From: JAPOUP01 sp965221405
Lineage (GTDB): Bacteria > Pseudomonadota > Alphaproteobacteria > Rhodobacterales > Rhodobacteraceae
Direction of reading: 5' to 3'
NCBI GenBank assembly: GCA_965221405.1
Contig: CBDCSE010000002.1
Coordinates: forward strand, 620,001-684,000
Length of the DNA: 64,000 bases
Under the pieces are notes generated by a model that was not told where the DNA came from, searched no databases, and saw only the letters and a list, made by a program, of their open reading frames with translations. A program made the position numbers and the translations under genes. Shown piece by piece: positions 35,032 through 44,720 of this stretch. Every line of letters starts with the position of its first letter. Positions within the stretch are counted from its first letter, which is position 1.

Positions 35032-35577
35032 ATGTCCTGGACCGAAGAACGCGTCAAGCTCCTGAAGAAACTTCTGCGCGATGGCATGACAGCCAGCCAG
35101 ATCGCCAAAGAGATTGGCGGCGTGACACGCAATGCCGTCATCGGCAAGATACACCGGCTCGGCCTTTCCAGCCGCCCGGACCAGTCAGCTGAGGCGTCGG
35201 GCACAAGTGAGGAAGCCAAGAATGGTCCGGAGCCGCAGGAAACCGCCAAAGGCGACTCCGGCCAGGCCTCCGCAAATGGGTCCGGCGGTCCCTCACGCAA
35301 GACAATTCTGTCCGCTGACCAGCCACTTCCACCGCAGCCTTCGGCGAACGAAGTCAGTGCCGAGGCGCTCGCGAACATTCGTGAAGTGGAGATGAACGCC
35401 CCGAAAATCAGTTTGCTGGAGTTGACGGAGCGCACCTGCAAATGGCCGATCGGTGACCCCGCTACAGACGAATTCTGGTTTTGTGGGCTGGCGGCCAAGC
35501 CGGGCAAACCTTATTGCGAGGCACATATCGCGGTGGCGTTCCAACCGCCGAATTCGCGGCGTGACCGGCGCCGGTAG
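35032..35577 (+). CDS. gcrA: Cell cycle regulator GcrA
   Basis: A 181-residue GcrA protein. The N-terminal DNA-binding part MSWTEERVKLLKKLLRDGM and EIGGVTRNAVIGKIHRLGLS is nearly diagnostic. A low-complexity linker of about 70 residues follows. The C-terminal sigma70-binding region contains LLELTERTCKWPIGDP, FWFCGLAAKPGKPYCEAH, with the conserved cysteines. GcrA activates transcription from promoters carrying methylated GANTC sites, linking DNA methylation by CcrM to the cell cycle. It is divergent from argD. Confidence 0.96.
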   Translation: MSWTEERVKLLKKLLRDGMTASQIAKEIGGVTRNAVIGKIHRLGLSSRPDQSAEASGTSEEAKNGPEPQETAKGDSGQASANGSGGPSRKTILSADQPLPPQPSANEVSAEALANIREVEMNAPKISLLELTERTCKWPIGDPATDEFWFCGLAAKPGKPYCEAHIAVAFQPPNSRRDRRR

Positions 35578-36205
35578 GGCTCCCCCGCCGCACCGCGGGC
35601 GATATGTCCATGTGTCAGCGCCTTCCCGCTTCAGCATGCTCCGGGATCACGGGACGGATCAGGCAATGGCTCCATGCAGGCCTTGAGCGTCTCAGGCTCC
35701 CTTGCCGCGGCCTGTTTCATTACACCTCCCTTATCTCGACCGTCCCGTCGTAGCGGCTCTGGTAAAATCATGCTCCGCCGCATCGCATCAGCGCCTCCGG
35801 ATACACGTCCGCCATTTCCGGAACCAGCCCAGATAACGCAGTCGCATCGTTGAGGACATCAAGCGAGTCGGAGAATCATCGATCAAGGGCGGGCACTCAA
35901 AAGCCGATCACTCCATATTGACTGCGCGGCTCGCGCTGACGGAATCATGGAATCGCCCGCGGGTTGACATAACTCGCGGAATGCCTCACCGCTTCCGAAA
36001 TACCGGCAGTCAAAACTGGCTGGGGACGCGACCGCCTCCGTCGACTCCATCACGAACTTCGAGGAGCGCTGTGCGCTTTCCGAGATTATCCGTCGAGTAG
36101 GTGCCGTCTCACGACACCACCGCAGATTAATGAAACGTCCGGGGTCCACTAGCTCAGCTTTCCGGACAGGGGAATCAACCAAACGGATACCAAAGGCAAT
36201 CCCAG
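35578..36205. other. Intergenic, nothing recognised
   Basis: About 630 bases between gcrA and the small gene at 36206. Open frames on either strand are short, lack start signals and do not resemble known proteins. Confidence 0.45.
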
Positions 36206-36445
36206 TTGTTTACCATCGAGCATGAGTTCGACGTCACCGTCGTAACCCTGGTTGACGAAGGCGGCGCGCATCTTCAGGAAGACGTTACGGTCAATGCATT
36301 CGAGGAATGCGTCACCATCGAACAGTACGACCCGCGCAACCACCGGATGGCGAGGATCACACTCTCGATATCCCAGCTCAACGACCTCGCCGCCGCGCTT
36401 GATCTGCCTGAAGGCGCCTATCGCCTTAAGCCAGCCGGCAAGTGA
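36206..36445 (+). CDS. Conserved small protein of unknown function
   Basis: A 79-residue acidic protein starting with TTG: MFTIEHEFDVTVVTLVDEGG, continuing ECVTIEQYDPRNHRMARITL and ending LAAALDLPEGAYRLKPAGK. The clean alternation of strand-like and helical stretches and my recollection of near-identical small proteins in Rhodobacteraceae support a real gene. No ATG or GTG start fits; upstream there is only a weak AAAGG. No function can be given. Confidence 0.7.
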   Translation: MFTIEHEFDVTVVTLVDEGGAHLQEDVTVNAFEECVTIEQYDPRNHRMARITLSISQLNDLAAALDLPEGAYRLKPAGK

Positions 36446-37163
36446 ACGGTTGGGAATTCGTTTCGCCACTATCGGAATTTCGACGGACATCCGGAGAAGA
36501 TGCCATCTGTGACATAAAATCCTGTTTGGAGAGTTACGGTCACAAAGCCTATTTTGATGCCCCATGAACACTGTCAAAATTGGTGACTTTGATTGCGGCA
36601 CCCTGACTGTGAGGTCCACTGATCCTGGACGGCCGGGATAAGGTCTGGCATATGGCTGTCGTCTTCCACGGGCCGGTCGCCACGGGCGGGTTTGCGGTCG
36701 CAATACCGGGTAGACCGGCTATCACTGGCCCCGCTTGATTCGATCCGAAGGCTGTCTTCACCTGAAAGCCGGTCCAGTCATTTCTTCTATGAGGTCAGGC
36801 CAGCGGCCCATCGAGGCCCCCGCCAATGCCGATTGCCGGCATGGGACCGCCGAAAATCCACTTCAATCCGCGGGCACCCCTCATCATGCCCCGATCGGCA
36901 CCCAGCCCAAACACCACTCAGGTCCGCGATCCGTGACAGATACCAATGGTATGACACCAAGAGAGCTTCTGATCGGGATGCGGGCGCTGGGAAAGTTCAT
37001 GAGCGGCCTAAGCACCAATCCGGTTTCTGGCTGCGGTCATCCACGCCTGTTCGGCAAACCGGCGAAAGCGGAAAGGGACCGCACACTCCGGGTATCGCAC
37101 CTGGTAGTGCCGCGCCGATCACGCCTGGCCTCCATGGGGCTTTATGTCCCTACACGGCTCTCT
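36446..37163. other. Intergenic, nothing recognised
   Basis: About 720 bases. A 228-codon plus-strand frame crosses this region and the next gene, but its composition (many Pro, Arg, His and Cys) and lack of a start signal mark it as spurious. No repeats or RNA genes were seen. Confidence 0.4.
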
Positions 37164-37481
37164 TCAGAGGTGGATCAGCAACCCGAGAATGGCAACGGCT
37201 GCGATCCTGAGACCGATCCGCCGACGCAGGTTGTCTCTGTCGCGCTTCACCGCGTCCTCGTGGTGCACGGCCATGTCGGCCCACGGTCTCTCGAAGGCCG
37301 CGCCGCTGCGCTCAAGGGATGCCGAAAGATCGGTGTTCAGCGTCATAATGCGTTCCGCCAGAACGGCGATGCGCTCCGAAAGCGCGTGAATATACGGTGT
37401 GCGCCCATGCTCCAAGGGTAGGCTTACCTCGCCGGGCCGATCAAACCCGTGACGAACACGGAAGTCAAAAGTCGGCAACAC
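37164..37481 (-). CDS. Possible small tail-anchored membrane protein
   Basis: A 105-residue frame starting with GTG. The middle (ALSERIAVLAERIMTLNTDL) is helical and could form a coiled coil. The C-terminus LRRRIGLRIAAVAILGLLIHL is a basic stretch followed by one membrane segment, giving a tail-anchored layout. No family is recognised and the ribosome site is weak, so the gene is uncertain; the sensible topology is the main argument. Confidence 0.45.
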   Translation of the reverse strand: MLPTFDFRVRHGFDRPGEVSLPLEHGRTPYIHALSERIAVLAERIMTLNTDLSASLERSGAAFERPWADMAVHHEDAVKRDRDNLRRRIGLRIAAVAILGLLIHL

Positions 37482-37627
37482 CGGGTTGGGATTAAAGTTA
37501 CGGTCCTGGAATGTTCACATAGCACATTGATATATGGTTTCCGTTGCGCCGGAAATACGCATTGCATCCAGCAGATGCCACAATCATATGTGTCTCACGG
37601 CAATGGGCACGGGTCTGGAAGCGCTGG

Positions 37628-38590
37628 ATGACCAATTACCTTGAGTTCGAGAAACCGCTTGCCGAGATCGAAGGCAAAGCGGAGGAGTTGCGCGCTCTGG
37701 CACGCGGGAACAGGGAAATGGACGTCGAGCAGGAGGCAGAGGCACTTGACGCAAAGGCCGCCCGCCTCCTGGTGGATCTCTACAGAGATCTGAGTCCTTG
37801 GCGAAAATGCCAGGTGGCCCGCCACCCTGACCGGCCACGCTGCAGCGACTACCTGGAAACTCTGTTCACCGAATGCACGCCGTTGGCCGGCGATCGCAAC
37901 TTCGCCGACGACCAGGCCGTGCTGGGATGCCTTGCGCGGCTAGATGGCCGACCGGTCGTCGTGATCGGACACGAAAAGGGCCATGACACGAAAAGCCGGA
38001 TCAAGCGCAATTTCGGGATGGCCAACCCCGAAGGTTACCGTAAGGCGGTTCGGTTGATGACGCTTGCCGATAGGTTCGGACTGCCGGTCATTACTCTGGT
38101 CGATACGCCCGGCGCCTATCCGGGAAAAGGAGCCGAGGAACGCGGACAGGCCGAGGCAATCGCACGGGCGACCCAGAAATGCCTGCAGATCGGTGTCCCG
38201 TTCGTCTGCGTCGTGATCGGCGAAGGAGGCTCCGGCGGCGCGGTCGCCTTCGCCACCGCTAATCGTGTGGCAATGCTCGAACATTCAATCTATTCCGTAA
38301 TCAGTCCGGAAGGCTGCGCGTCGATTCTATGGAAAGACTCCGAGAAGATGCGGGAAGCTGCTCAGGCACTTCGCCTGACCGCAGCCGACCTAAAAAAGCT
38401 GGGAGTCATAGACCGAATAGTTTTCGAACCCCCAGGCGGAGCCCAGCGTGACAGGAAAACGGCAATCGCGGCGGTCGGAGCCATAATCATGGAGATGCTG
38501 GAACCGCTCTCCGGTATGTCCCGTGAGGCGCTGGTCAGGGAACGTCGCGAAAAATTCCTGTCGATGGGAGCGCATGGCCTGACCGCCTGA
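37628..38590 (+). CDS. accA: Acetyl-CoA carboxylase carboxyltransferase, alpha subunit
   Basis: A 320-residue subunit that, with AccD, transfers the carboxyl from biotin to acetyl-CoA in fatty-acid synthesis. Visible are YLEFEKPLAEIEGKAEELR, DRNFADDQAVLGCLARLDG, the GHEKGHDTKSRIKRNFGMAN segment, LVDTPGAYPGKGAEERGQAE, and the oxyanion-hole glycines in VIGEGGSGGAVAFATAN with SPEGCASILWKD. The frame extends upstream to 37544, but the start at 37628 gives the standard N-terminus. Monocistronic here. Confidence 0.96.
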   Translation: MTNYLEFEKPLAEIEGKAEELRALARGNREMDVEQEAEALDAKAARLLVDLYRDLSPWRKCQVARHPDRPRCSDYLETLFTECTPLAGDRNFADDQAVLGCLARLDGRPVVVIGHEKGHDTKSRIKRNFGMANPEGYRKAVRLMTLADRFGLPVITLVDTPGAYPGKGAEERGQAEAIARATQKCLQIGVPFVCVVIGEGGSGGAVAFATANRVAMLEHSIYSVISPEGCASILWKDSEKMREAAQALRLTAADLKKLGVIDRIVFEPPGGAQRDRKTAIAAVGAIIMEMLEPLSGMSREALVRERREKFLSMGAHGLTA

Positions 38591-38627
38591 ACCCATGGAA
38601 ATCAGGATAGTGGGCGCGAACACGTCA

Positions 38628-39365
38628 TCACCTACCGAACCCTGCTTCGGTCATCAGTTGGTCTGACCGCGCCTCGATCATGCCCTCCAGATCGGCCATG
38701 AAGGTGGCCTGATCCTTACCTGCCGGGATCCGCGGCAAAAACTCCAGAACCGCCAGTCCCGGCCTTCTCATGATTGACCGGCGTGGCCAAAACAGACCGG
38801 CATTGGTTGCCGCCGGAACACATGCCTGGCCAAGCTGCAGATACAGCACCGCGGCACCTGCTTTGTATGCGCGGCGCACGCCGGGCGCGACCCGTGTACC
38901 CTGCGGATAGATGACCAGCTGGCCGGGTAGCGCCAGACTTCTGGACACATCATCCTTCATCCGCGCGATTGCCGCTCCACGCTTCCCGCGGTCTACAGGT
39001 ATGCAGCCGATGCGCTTCGCGAACCAGCCGAGAATCGGCGTCCACCGGAGCTCTTTCTTCATGATGAACTTGGGACGCGGCAAGACGCTGACCAGCAGAA
39101 TGATGTCGAAGAATGACTGGTGCTTGGAGGCGATAATTACTTCGTCCAGGGGCACATCACCCCGAACTTCGGACCGCAACCCAACCATCCAGCGGGCCGT
39201 CCATCGAACCCAGCGGGAATACAAATGCACGGCCTGAAACGCGAACTTCCGGTCAGCGATCGCGAGCGGAGCGAAAATCCCCGCGAATAACGCCATTGAA
39301 AGATACATCTGCGCACTGAAGGCCAAAGAGATGACCAGACGTCCGCATTCGATTATCATGTCCAT
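38628..39365 (-). CDS. plsC: 1-acyl-sn-glycerol-3-phosphate acyltransferase (PlsC family)
   Basis: A 245-residue membrane acyltransferase of phospholipid synthesis. An N-terminal membrane region (LVISLAFSAQMYLSMALFAG) is followed by catalytic motif I SKHQSFFDIILL (HX4D), motif II IGCIPVDRGKRG, motif III VIYPQGTRVAPG (Gln in place of the common Glu, as in many alphaproteobacterial PlsC) and motif IV CVPAATNAGLFW. The frame is open to 39632, but the extension is unlike the family; 39365 or the nearby ATG at 39359 is preferred. Confidence 0.93.
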   Translation of the reverse strand: MDMIIECGRLVISLAFSAQMYLSMALFAGIFAPLAIADRKFAFQAVHLYSRWVRWTARWMVGLRSEVRGDVPLDEVIIASKHQSFFDIILLVSVLPRPKFIMKKELRWTPILGWFAKRIGCIPVDRGKRGAAIARMKDDVSRSLALPGQLVIYPQGTRVAPGVRRAYKAGAAVLYLQLGQACVPAATNAGLFWPRRSIMRRPGLAVLEFLPRIPAGKDQATFMADLEGMIEARSDQLMTEAGFGR

Positions 39366-39900
39366 CCACCCAGAACCGGAAATCCGGAAAGTTCCGGGCT
39401 TGCCCGGCAAACGACCCGCGCACCGGAGCCAGACGGTATCACTGGAATGAACGCCGGCAGCCACGCCATGAACATTGTCCGGTTCATTGACGATCCTCCG
39501 AAAGGAGCTGCCGACCGTCGCACGGGCATCTGGGGCAAACAGGATGGGCTTGTCCCGTAACTGTGACGGCACCTCAATCCGTTTTTCATTACCGCCATTC
39601 CATCCTCTTCCAACCACCGCCCCCAACCTCACGTGCGACGACCCTGAACCGCGGCGCGGAATTCCACCTAGACGGGGATTGTCACGACAATGTTCACGCC
39701 TATCGAAAAACAGGATACAGTTTCCCGCCCGACTGTCTCAAGCGTCTCGTGGAAATTCACCGCCCATCTCTGCACGACAGTCCAAAATCGGGCTTGAATG
39801 GCTTGCCGATGCGGCATGATTGAAACGCCTGACCATAATGGTACAAGCCGTCGGAGAGAACCGGCAGGGTAACGCGGCTCGGGAAAAGGAAGGTCTCGGA
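39366..39900. other. Divergent spacer between plsC and the zinc-ribbon gene
   Basis: About 535 bases with no recognisable gene. In several relatives, as I recall, ftsE and ftsX lie between these two genes; no trace of an ABC ATPase or FtsX membrane protein was seen here. Confidence 0.4.
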
Positions 39901-40509
39901 ATGCGGATCACATGCCCGAAATGCGAAACGGGCTTCGAGGTGGACGATACCCTGGTGCGGAACGCAGGAAACGGGGTGCATTGCCCCAGCTGCGGAGCGG
40001 TCTGGCGCGAGGCTCCCATCACTCCGGAACGCATCGAATCGGGCATTCCACCGGGAGAGGACGGCCCGCGGCCAATAAGACCCGCTCCACGCCCGGAAGT
40101 GCTGCGCGTTCTCAGGGAAGAGGCCGAACGGGAAACCAGAGCGCGGCGAGAGGAAGCCATGACCGCTCAGGCGGCGCACGGTTACGACAGCGCACGGCGC
40201 GGCGGCGGCCCCAAGCCAACGGCTCGCGCAAATGACGGGAGCGGGAGCGGTGCGGAACAGCGCGAGGATCCGGTCAGGACGGGGGAGGCTCCCAAAACCA
40301 GGCGCGGCGCTACGACGTTGCTGTCAGGCGCTATCGTACTGACGGCTTTGGCCGCCCTGCTCATCTATTCATTCGCGCCGCAAATCGTGAAGCTCATGCC
40401 GGAGACCGAGTCCCTCTTGATCGTTTACGTCGATAACGCCAATGAACTGCGGGCACTGATCAAGGCCATGATAGATGCCGCGCTTGGTGTTCTGGAGTCC
40501 AGTTCCTGA
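39901..40509 (+). CDS. MJ0042-type zinc-ribbon membrane protein
   Basis: A 202-residue protein. The N-terminus is a zinc ribbon of the MJ0042 type, MRITCPKCETGFEVDD and GVHCPSCGAVWRE (two CxxC pairs). A charged low-complexity middle follows, then one membrane segment (LLSGAIVLTALAALLIYSFA, about residues 140-160) and a C-terminal helix. The start at 39901 is supported by AAGGAAGG upstream; the open frame to 39820 is not. The function is unknown; it is common in alphaproteobacteria near envelope genes. Confidence 0.88.
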   Translation: MRITCPKCETGFEVDDTLVRNAGNGVHCPSCGAVWREAPITPERIESGIPPGEDGPRPIRPAPRPEVLRVLREEAERETRARREEAMTAQAAHGYDSARRGGGPKPTARANDGSGSGAEQREDPVRTGEAPKTRRGATTLLSGAIVLTALAALLIYSFAPQIVKLMPETESLLIVYVDNANELRALIKAMIDAALGVLESSS

Positions 40510-40577
40510 ACGTCACGCTACGGTAAGGCAACCACCCGGGAAGCCAGGAACCTTCCCCAGCTTCCGAACCAGACCGG

Positions 40578-43100
40578 TCAGAACCTCTCCAGCAAACGCC
40601 GAAGATACTCCAGTTCGTCCTCCGGCCGGTTCCGTTCGCTCGACCTGCGGCGTATTTCGTCCATCAACTCATGAGCGCGGCGGTAAGCGTTCTCATCCTG
40701 AAGAAGCAGGTCATCGGTTCCCGGCCGCCCGGTAGCACCGGGCTCACGGCCGAGAGGGTCAAGCGGACCTCTGGCCGTTTGGCCCCCTAATCCACCCCCC
40801 GGCCCGCCGGGCTGTTCACCCTGTTGCTGCGCCAACGCCTCGGCGAGGTTTCGCATGCCTTCCCGCAACGCTTCGATGGCCTCCGCCTGGGAATCGAGGG
40901 CACCCGAAAGGTCGCTGCCCGACAACGCCTCTCCGGCATCGTCCATCGCTTCCCCCGCACGGTCGAGCGCCTCACGGGCCGCATCGCCCTCGGCGGTGCC
41001 CGCACCGGGCAGATTGTCGGTTTGGCGCATGAGTTCCCGCATCAGCGCGCGCTGACGCTCAGCGAGCTCATCCGAAGCCATGCCGGGCCCACCGCCCCGC
41101 CCCGGCATCTCCCGGCCAAGTCCGTTTTCCGACTGCTCCCGACCAGACCGGCCATCATCGCCCTCGCTGCCATACCGACCGAAGTTTTCCTGAATTTCGC
41201 CGAACGTATCGTCGCTCAGCTCCTGCTGTTGACGTAAGGTCTCACCCAATCCATCCATTGCCTGTCGGCCGGGTTGCTGGCCTTGGGCCACCTGAAGGTT
41301 TTCCATGATTTCAGCGAGGCGGGACAGAAGGTCACCGGCTTCGTCCATTCGACCCTGCTGCATCAGTTCCTGGAGCCGTTCCATCAGCGCCTGAAGCTGG
41401 TCTCCGGTGATTTCCTGCTGGCTCCGCGCCTGCTGGCGCCCCTCCTGCTCCCGCCCAAGCTCACGCTCCGCAAGCTGCCGGATCAATGACTGCATCGCTT
41501 CACGCAGTTCCTGTACCAGAGCCGCGATTTCCTCATCCGTGGCTCCCTTGCGCATGGCCTCGCGTAACCGTTCCTGCGCCTCGCGCAGCCGTTCACGGGC
41601 ATCGGATAGATCTCCATCCTCAAGCAACACCGCGATATCCCACAGCGCTTCGGCGATCCTGTCACGCCGCTCTCCGGTCAGTCCGTCCGAAAGGCCCTGT
41701 TCCAATTGCCTTAGAGCGTACCGCAACTTTAGATAAGCTGCGTCGGTATCGAACAGGTTCTTCGGTCTGTGGCTAACCGCACGCAATACCTTCGCCACAC
41801 GGCTACCGTTATCGCGGTTCCAGAGCAGGTCCCGACGCTGCTCAACGATCGCCGCTGCCAATGGATCGAAGAACTGGCGTCCGGGCAGAAAGGCGCCGGC
41901 CGGGACGGCAGAGCCTTCCTGCCCAAGCGCGTCCAGAACGAACAACTCGATCTCGACAGGCAGCATCGCCCATGGATGCTGGCTGAGATTCTCAATCAGC
42001 GTATCGGTGAACTCCGTCCGGTCACCGGAAACGGTGATCGGAATATCAAGTTCGATTGGCGGTCTCGGTTCAGGACTCACCGACAACCCGTGGCGCCGGT
42101 CGACCGCAGCGAGATCCAGCGCGATCCTGGCGCGTCCACTGACTACACCATAGTCGTCTCTCGCCAGGAATGTCTGCCGCATCTCACCCATCAGGCCACG
42201 CGTCGGCTCACCCACAGCCTCGACCGTGGGCGGTCGGTCGCCGACAATCCCGAAAGTCCATCCGGCTCCTCCGGGTCCTTCAATCACAACCGTTCCGTTC
42301 CGCATGGCCTTGAAGCTCCGCGCCGGGTCAAGGTCACGATCCGGATGCACTGCCTGACCGGAAACGGTCTCGCTTACGGTAAGTGCGCCGACATCTCCGT
42401 ATAGCCTGAGCGTGACCGTGCTGGCCTCAGGGACAACGATGCCTGACGCACTTATGTCATTCAGGTAGAGAGAGGGTTTACCTGTGTACTCCGGCGGCTC
42501 GACCCAACCCTCCCATGAGGGGCCAGTAAAAGGATATTCGTCGCTGCCCACCGCAACCTCACTCACGGACGCCACCTTGACGATGGAGCCGAACAGCGCG
42601 GCCAGCGTGAGAAACAGCACCGCCACGTAACGAAGGGCGAATGGGTCACGGTCCGAAATTCGGAGATCCGGCCCGACCGCCCGGACATTCCTCACGGCCG
42701 CGGCCATGCGCGTCACATGTTCGTTCCATACCGCCTGTGTGGCCTGATCGTCCGCACCAAACGCCATCGTATCGTCGAGCGCGGCGATCGGACGCGCCGG
42801 AAGAGACCGGTCCAGTCGTTCCCTGGCCTCACGCCTCGTTGGAAAGCGAAAGAGCCTGATGCCCCAGCAAAACGCGCCAACCAACACTACAGCCGCCAGG
42901 ACGGCGAGGCCCCAGACAACGTCGGATGAAACCAATTCGTGCAGCCCCATCATCAAGGCTGCGAGCACGAGGAAAAAGGATGACCAAAGTGGCCAGAATG
43001 CGTGGGTAAGCCGCTCCGCGAACATCCCGCCCCAGGTCAGAAGCAGCGCCAGACGCAGCTTTCCCAAGCGTTCATGCCGCAGTATGGACGGGTCAGTCAT
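40578..43100 (-). CDS. TIGR02302 family membrane protein (DUF4175)
   Basis: An 840-residue protein. Three membrane segments lie near the N-terminus (about residues 15-75 and 150-170, including LAVLAAVVLVGAFCWGIRLF). A large periplasmic beta-rich part (PPEYTGKPSLYLND, VGDRPPTVEAVGEPTRG) follows. The C-terminal half is long, charged and glutamine-rich with coiled-coil character (ARERLREAQERLREAMRKG, QLQALMERLQELMQQGRMDE, MDEIRRRSSERNRPEDELEY). This pattern is diagnostic for TIGR02302. It lies 35 bases after lysA, as in other Rhodobacterales. The function is unknown; an envelope role is likely. Confidence 0.93.
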   Translation of the reverse strand: MTDPSILRHERLGKLRLALLLTWGGMFAERLTHAFWPLWSSFFLVLAALMMGLHELVSSDVVWGLAVLAAVVLVGAFCWGIRLFRFPTRREARERLDRSLPARPIAALDDTMAFGADDQATQAVWNEHVTRMAAAVRNVRAVGPDLRISDRDPFALRYVAVLFLTLAALFGSIVKVASVSEVAVGSDEYPFTGPSWEGWVEPPEYTGKPSLYLNDISASGIVVPEASTVTLRLYGDVGALTVSETVSGQAVHPDRDLDPARSFKAMRNGTVVIEGPGGAGWTFGIVGDRPPTVEAVGEPTRGLMGEMRQTFLARDDYGVVSGRARIALDLAAVDRRHGLSVSPEPRPPIELDIPITVSGDRTEFTDTLIENLSQHPWAMLPVEIELFVLDALGQEGSAVPAGAFLPGRQFFDPLAAAIVEQRRDLLWNRDNGSRVAKVLRAVSHRPKNLFDTDAAYLKLRYALRQLEQGLSDGLTGERRDRIAEALWDIAVLLEDGDLSDARERLREAQERLREAMRKGATDEEIAALVQELREAMQSLIRQLAERELGREQEGRQQARSQQEITGDQLQALMERLQELMQQGRMDEAGDLLSRLAEIMENLQVAQGQQPGRQAMDGLGETLRQQQELSDDTFGEIQENFGRYGSEGDDGRSGREQSENGLGREMPGRGGGPGMASDELAERQRALMRELMRQTDNLPGAGTAEGDAAREALDRAGEAMDDAGEALSGSDLSGALDSQAEAIEALREGMRNLAEALAQQQGEQPGGPGGGLGGQTARGPLDPLGREPGATGRPGTDDLLLQDENAYRRAHELMDEIRRRSSERNRPEDELEYLRRLLERF

Positions 43101-43135
43101 TGGTCACGCAATCCATTCATACGCCAAACGGCGCG

Positions 43136-44401
43136 TCACAGCCATTCAGGAACCATATCCCGGCCGAGAATTTCGTCAAATGTCGGTCGGGTCCGAATGA
43201 CTCCAAACCTGTCTTCATGCACCATGACCTCCGGGACCAGGGGACGTGTGTTGTATTCGCTCGCCATAACCGCACAGTAAGCCCCCGCGCTGCGGAAAGC
43301 CAATAGATCGCCTGACGCGAGCGGTGGCATTCGCCGCTGTCTCGCGAACGTATCGCCGGACTCACAGACCGGTCCAGCGATGTCAAACGGCCGTTCAGCC
43401 TCCCCGGGCGCGGGTTCAGCCACGGGAACGATTTCATGATAGCTTGAATACAGCGCCGGCCGCACGAGGTCGTTCATCGCGCTATCGAGAATCAGGAATT
43501 CCCGGTCCTTGCCTGACTTGCAGTAAATTAGGCGGGTAACAAGTATACCGGCATTGCCGGCGATGAGCCTTCCCGGCTCGATCTCGATCTCGCAGCCCAG
43601 GTTTCCGAAAGTTGTCCTGATCAGATCGCAAAACTCTTTGGGCTGCGGCGGCGCCGCGTCTGAGCGGCGGTAGGGAATGCCGAGTCCCCCGCCAAGATCC
43701 AGACGGCTTATCTCGTGTCCGTCCGAGCGGAGCCGTGCGGTGAGTTCGGCGATAACCCTGAACGCCAGTTCATAAGGCGCGAGATCGGTCAACTGACTTC
43801 CGATGTGCATATCCAGCCCGACGACCTTAAGCCCGGGCATGGAAGCGGCAGCCCTGTATGCGTCGGGTGCCCGGCAGGCCGGAATGCCGAACTTGTCCTC
43901 CGCCCTGCCCGTCGAGATCTTGTCATGCGTCCCCGCGTCCACATCGGGATTGATCCGGAATGCGACGGGAACGGTCACACCCATTGACGCCGCCACCTGT
44001 GACAGCAGCTCCATCTCGGGCTCGGACTCAAGATTGACCTGTCGGACGCCGCCCGACAGCGCCAGTTCCATCTCAGACCGGGTCTTGCCAACGCCGGAAA
44101 AGACGATCCGGTCGCTTCGCACTCCGGCCGCCTGCGCACGCAGGTACTCACCACCGGACACGACGTCCATTCCAGCTCCCAGTCGGGCCAGAACCTTCAG
44201 AACAGCCTGATTGGAATTCGCTTTCACGGCATAACAGATGAGATGGTCGAGACCATCGAGTCCCTCGTCCAAAAGTCTGAAGTGGCGGGCGAGGGTCGCG
44301 GCGGAATAGAGATAGAAAGGTGTCCCGACGGACGCCGCCACAACGGGTACAGGCACACCTTCCGCATGCAGCACACCGTCGCGATACTGAAAATGATCCA
44401 T
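43136..44401 (-). CDS. lysA: Diaminopimelate decarboxylase
   Basis: A 421-residue PLP-dependent decarboxylase, last step of lysine synthesis. Visible are the PLP lysine in LICYAVKANSNQAVLKVLA, GAGMDVVSGGEYLRAQAAGV, VAFRINPDVDAGTHDKISTG with KFGIP, GLDMHIGSQLTDL, DLGGGLGIPYRR, the EPGRLIAGNAGILVTRL phosphate site, and the substrate-binding CESGDTFARQR and AYCAVMASEYNTRPL. The start at 44401 (MDHFQYRDGVLHAEG) follows AGGAG. Transcribed together with the TIGR02302 gene. Confidence 0.96.
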   Translation of the reverse strand: MDHFQYRDGVLHAEGVPVPVVAASVGTPFYLYSAATLARHFRLLDEGLDGLDHLICYAVKANSNQAVLKVLARLGAGMDVVSGGEYLRAQAAGVRSDRIVFSGVGKTRSEMELALSGGVRQVNLESEPEMELLSQVAASMGVTVPVAFRINPDVDAGTHDKISTGRAEDKFGIPACRAPDAYRAAASMPGLKVVGLDMHIGSQLTDLAPYELAFRVIAELTARLRSDGHEISRLDLGGGLGIPYRRSDAAPPQPKEFCDLIRTTFGNLGCEIEIEPGRLIAGNAGILVTRLIYCKSGKDREFLILDSAMNDLVRPALYSSYHEIVPVAEPAPGEAERPFDIAGPVCESGDTFARQRRMPPLASGDLLAFRSAGAYCAVMASEYNTRPLVPEVMVHEDRFGVIRTRPTFDEILGRDMVPEWL

Positions 44402-44720
44402 GCCAGCGCCCCGGTCTCCTGACCACACCGCTCATATAGAAGCGGGCGGCAAATGCAACGGGAGTGGTTTGCGCCACGGTATGATGTACATCAGGCGGCG
44501 CGGTCTGACCCAAGTGCCGGACAGGAAAGTCCGCAGAGCGGATATCCATCAGACGGGCTCCGGAAGCGGGAACAGAATCACTTATATGAGTGTGGGCTGT
44601 TGCAAGGTCACAGGCGTGCCGGGATCGTGGATGTACTGGCATGGATGCGCGGTCTGACGGCGGGAGCGTTGCCATCATTGCTTCACTGAGGCTGAAAGCG
44701 CGTAGCGCACGAAACCGGTA
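44402..44720. other. Intergenic, nothing recognised
   Basis: About 320 bases between lysA and the aminotransferase gene. No gene, repeat or RNA was identified; it should contain the lysA promoter. Confidence 0.45.

Noticed and set aside
36735..37421. 228-codon plus-strand frame before accA
   Set aside because: Pro/Arg/His-rich composition, no start context, and it overlaps a more protein-like frame on the other strand.
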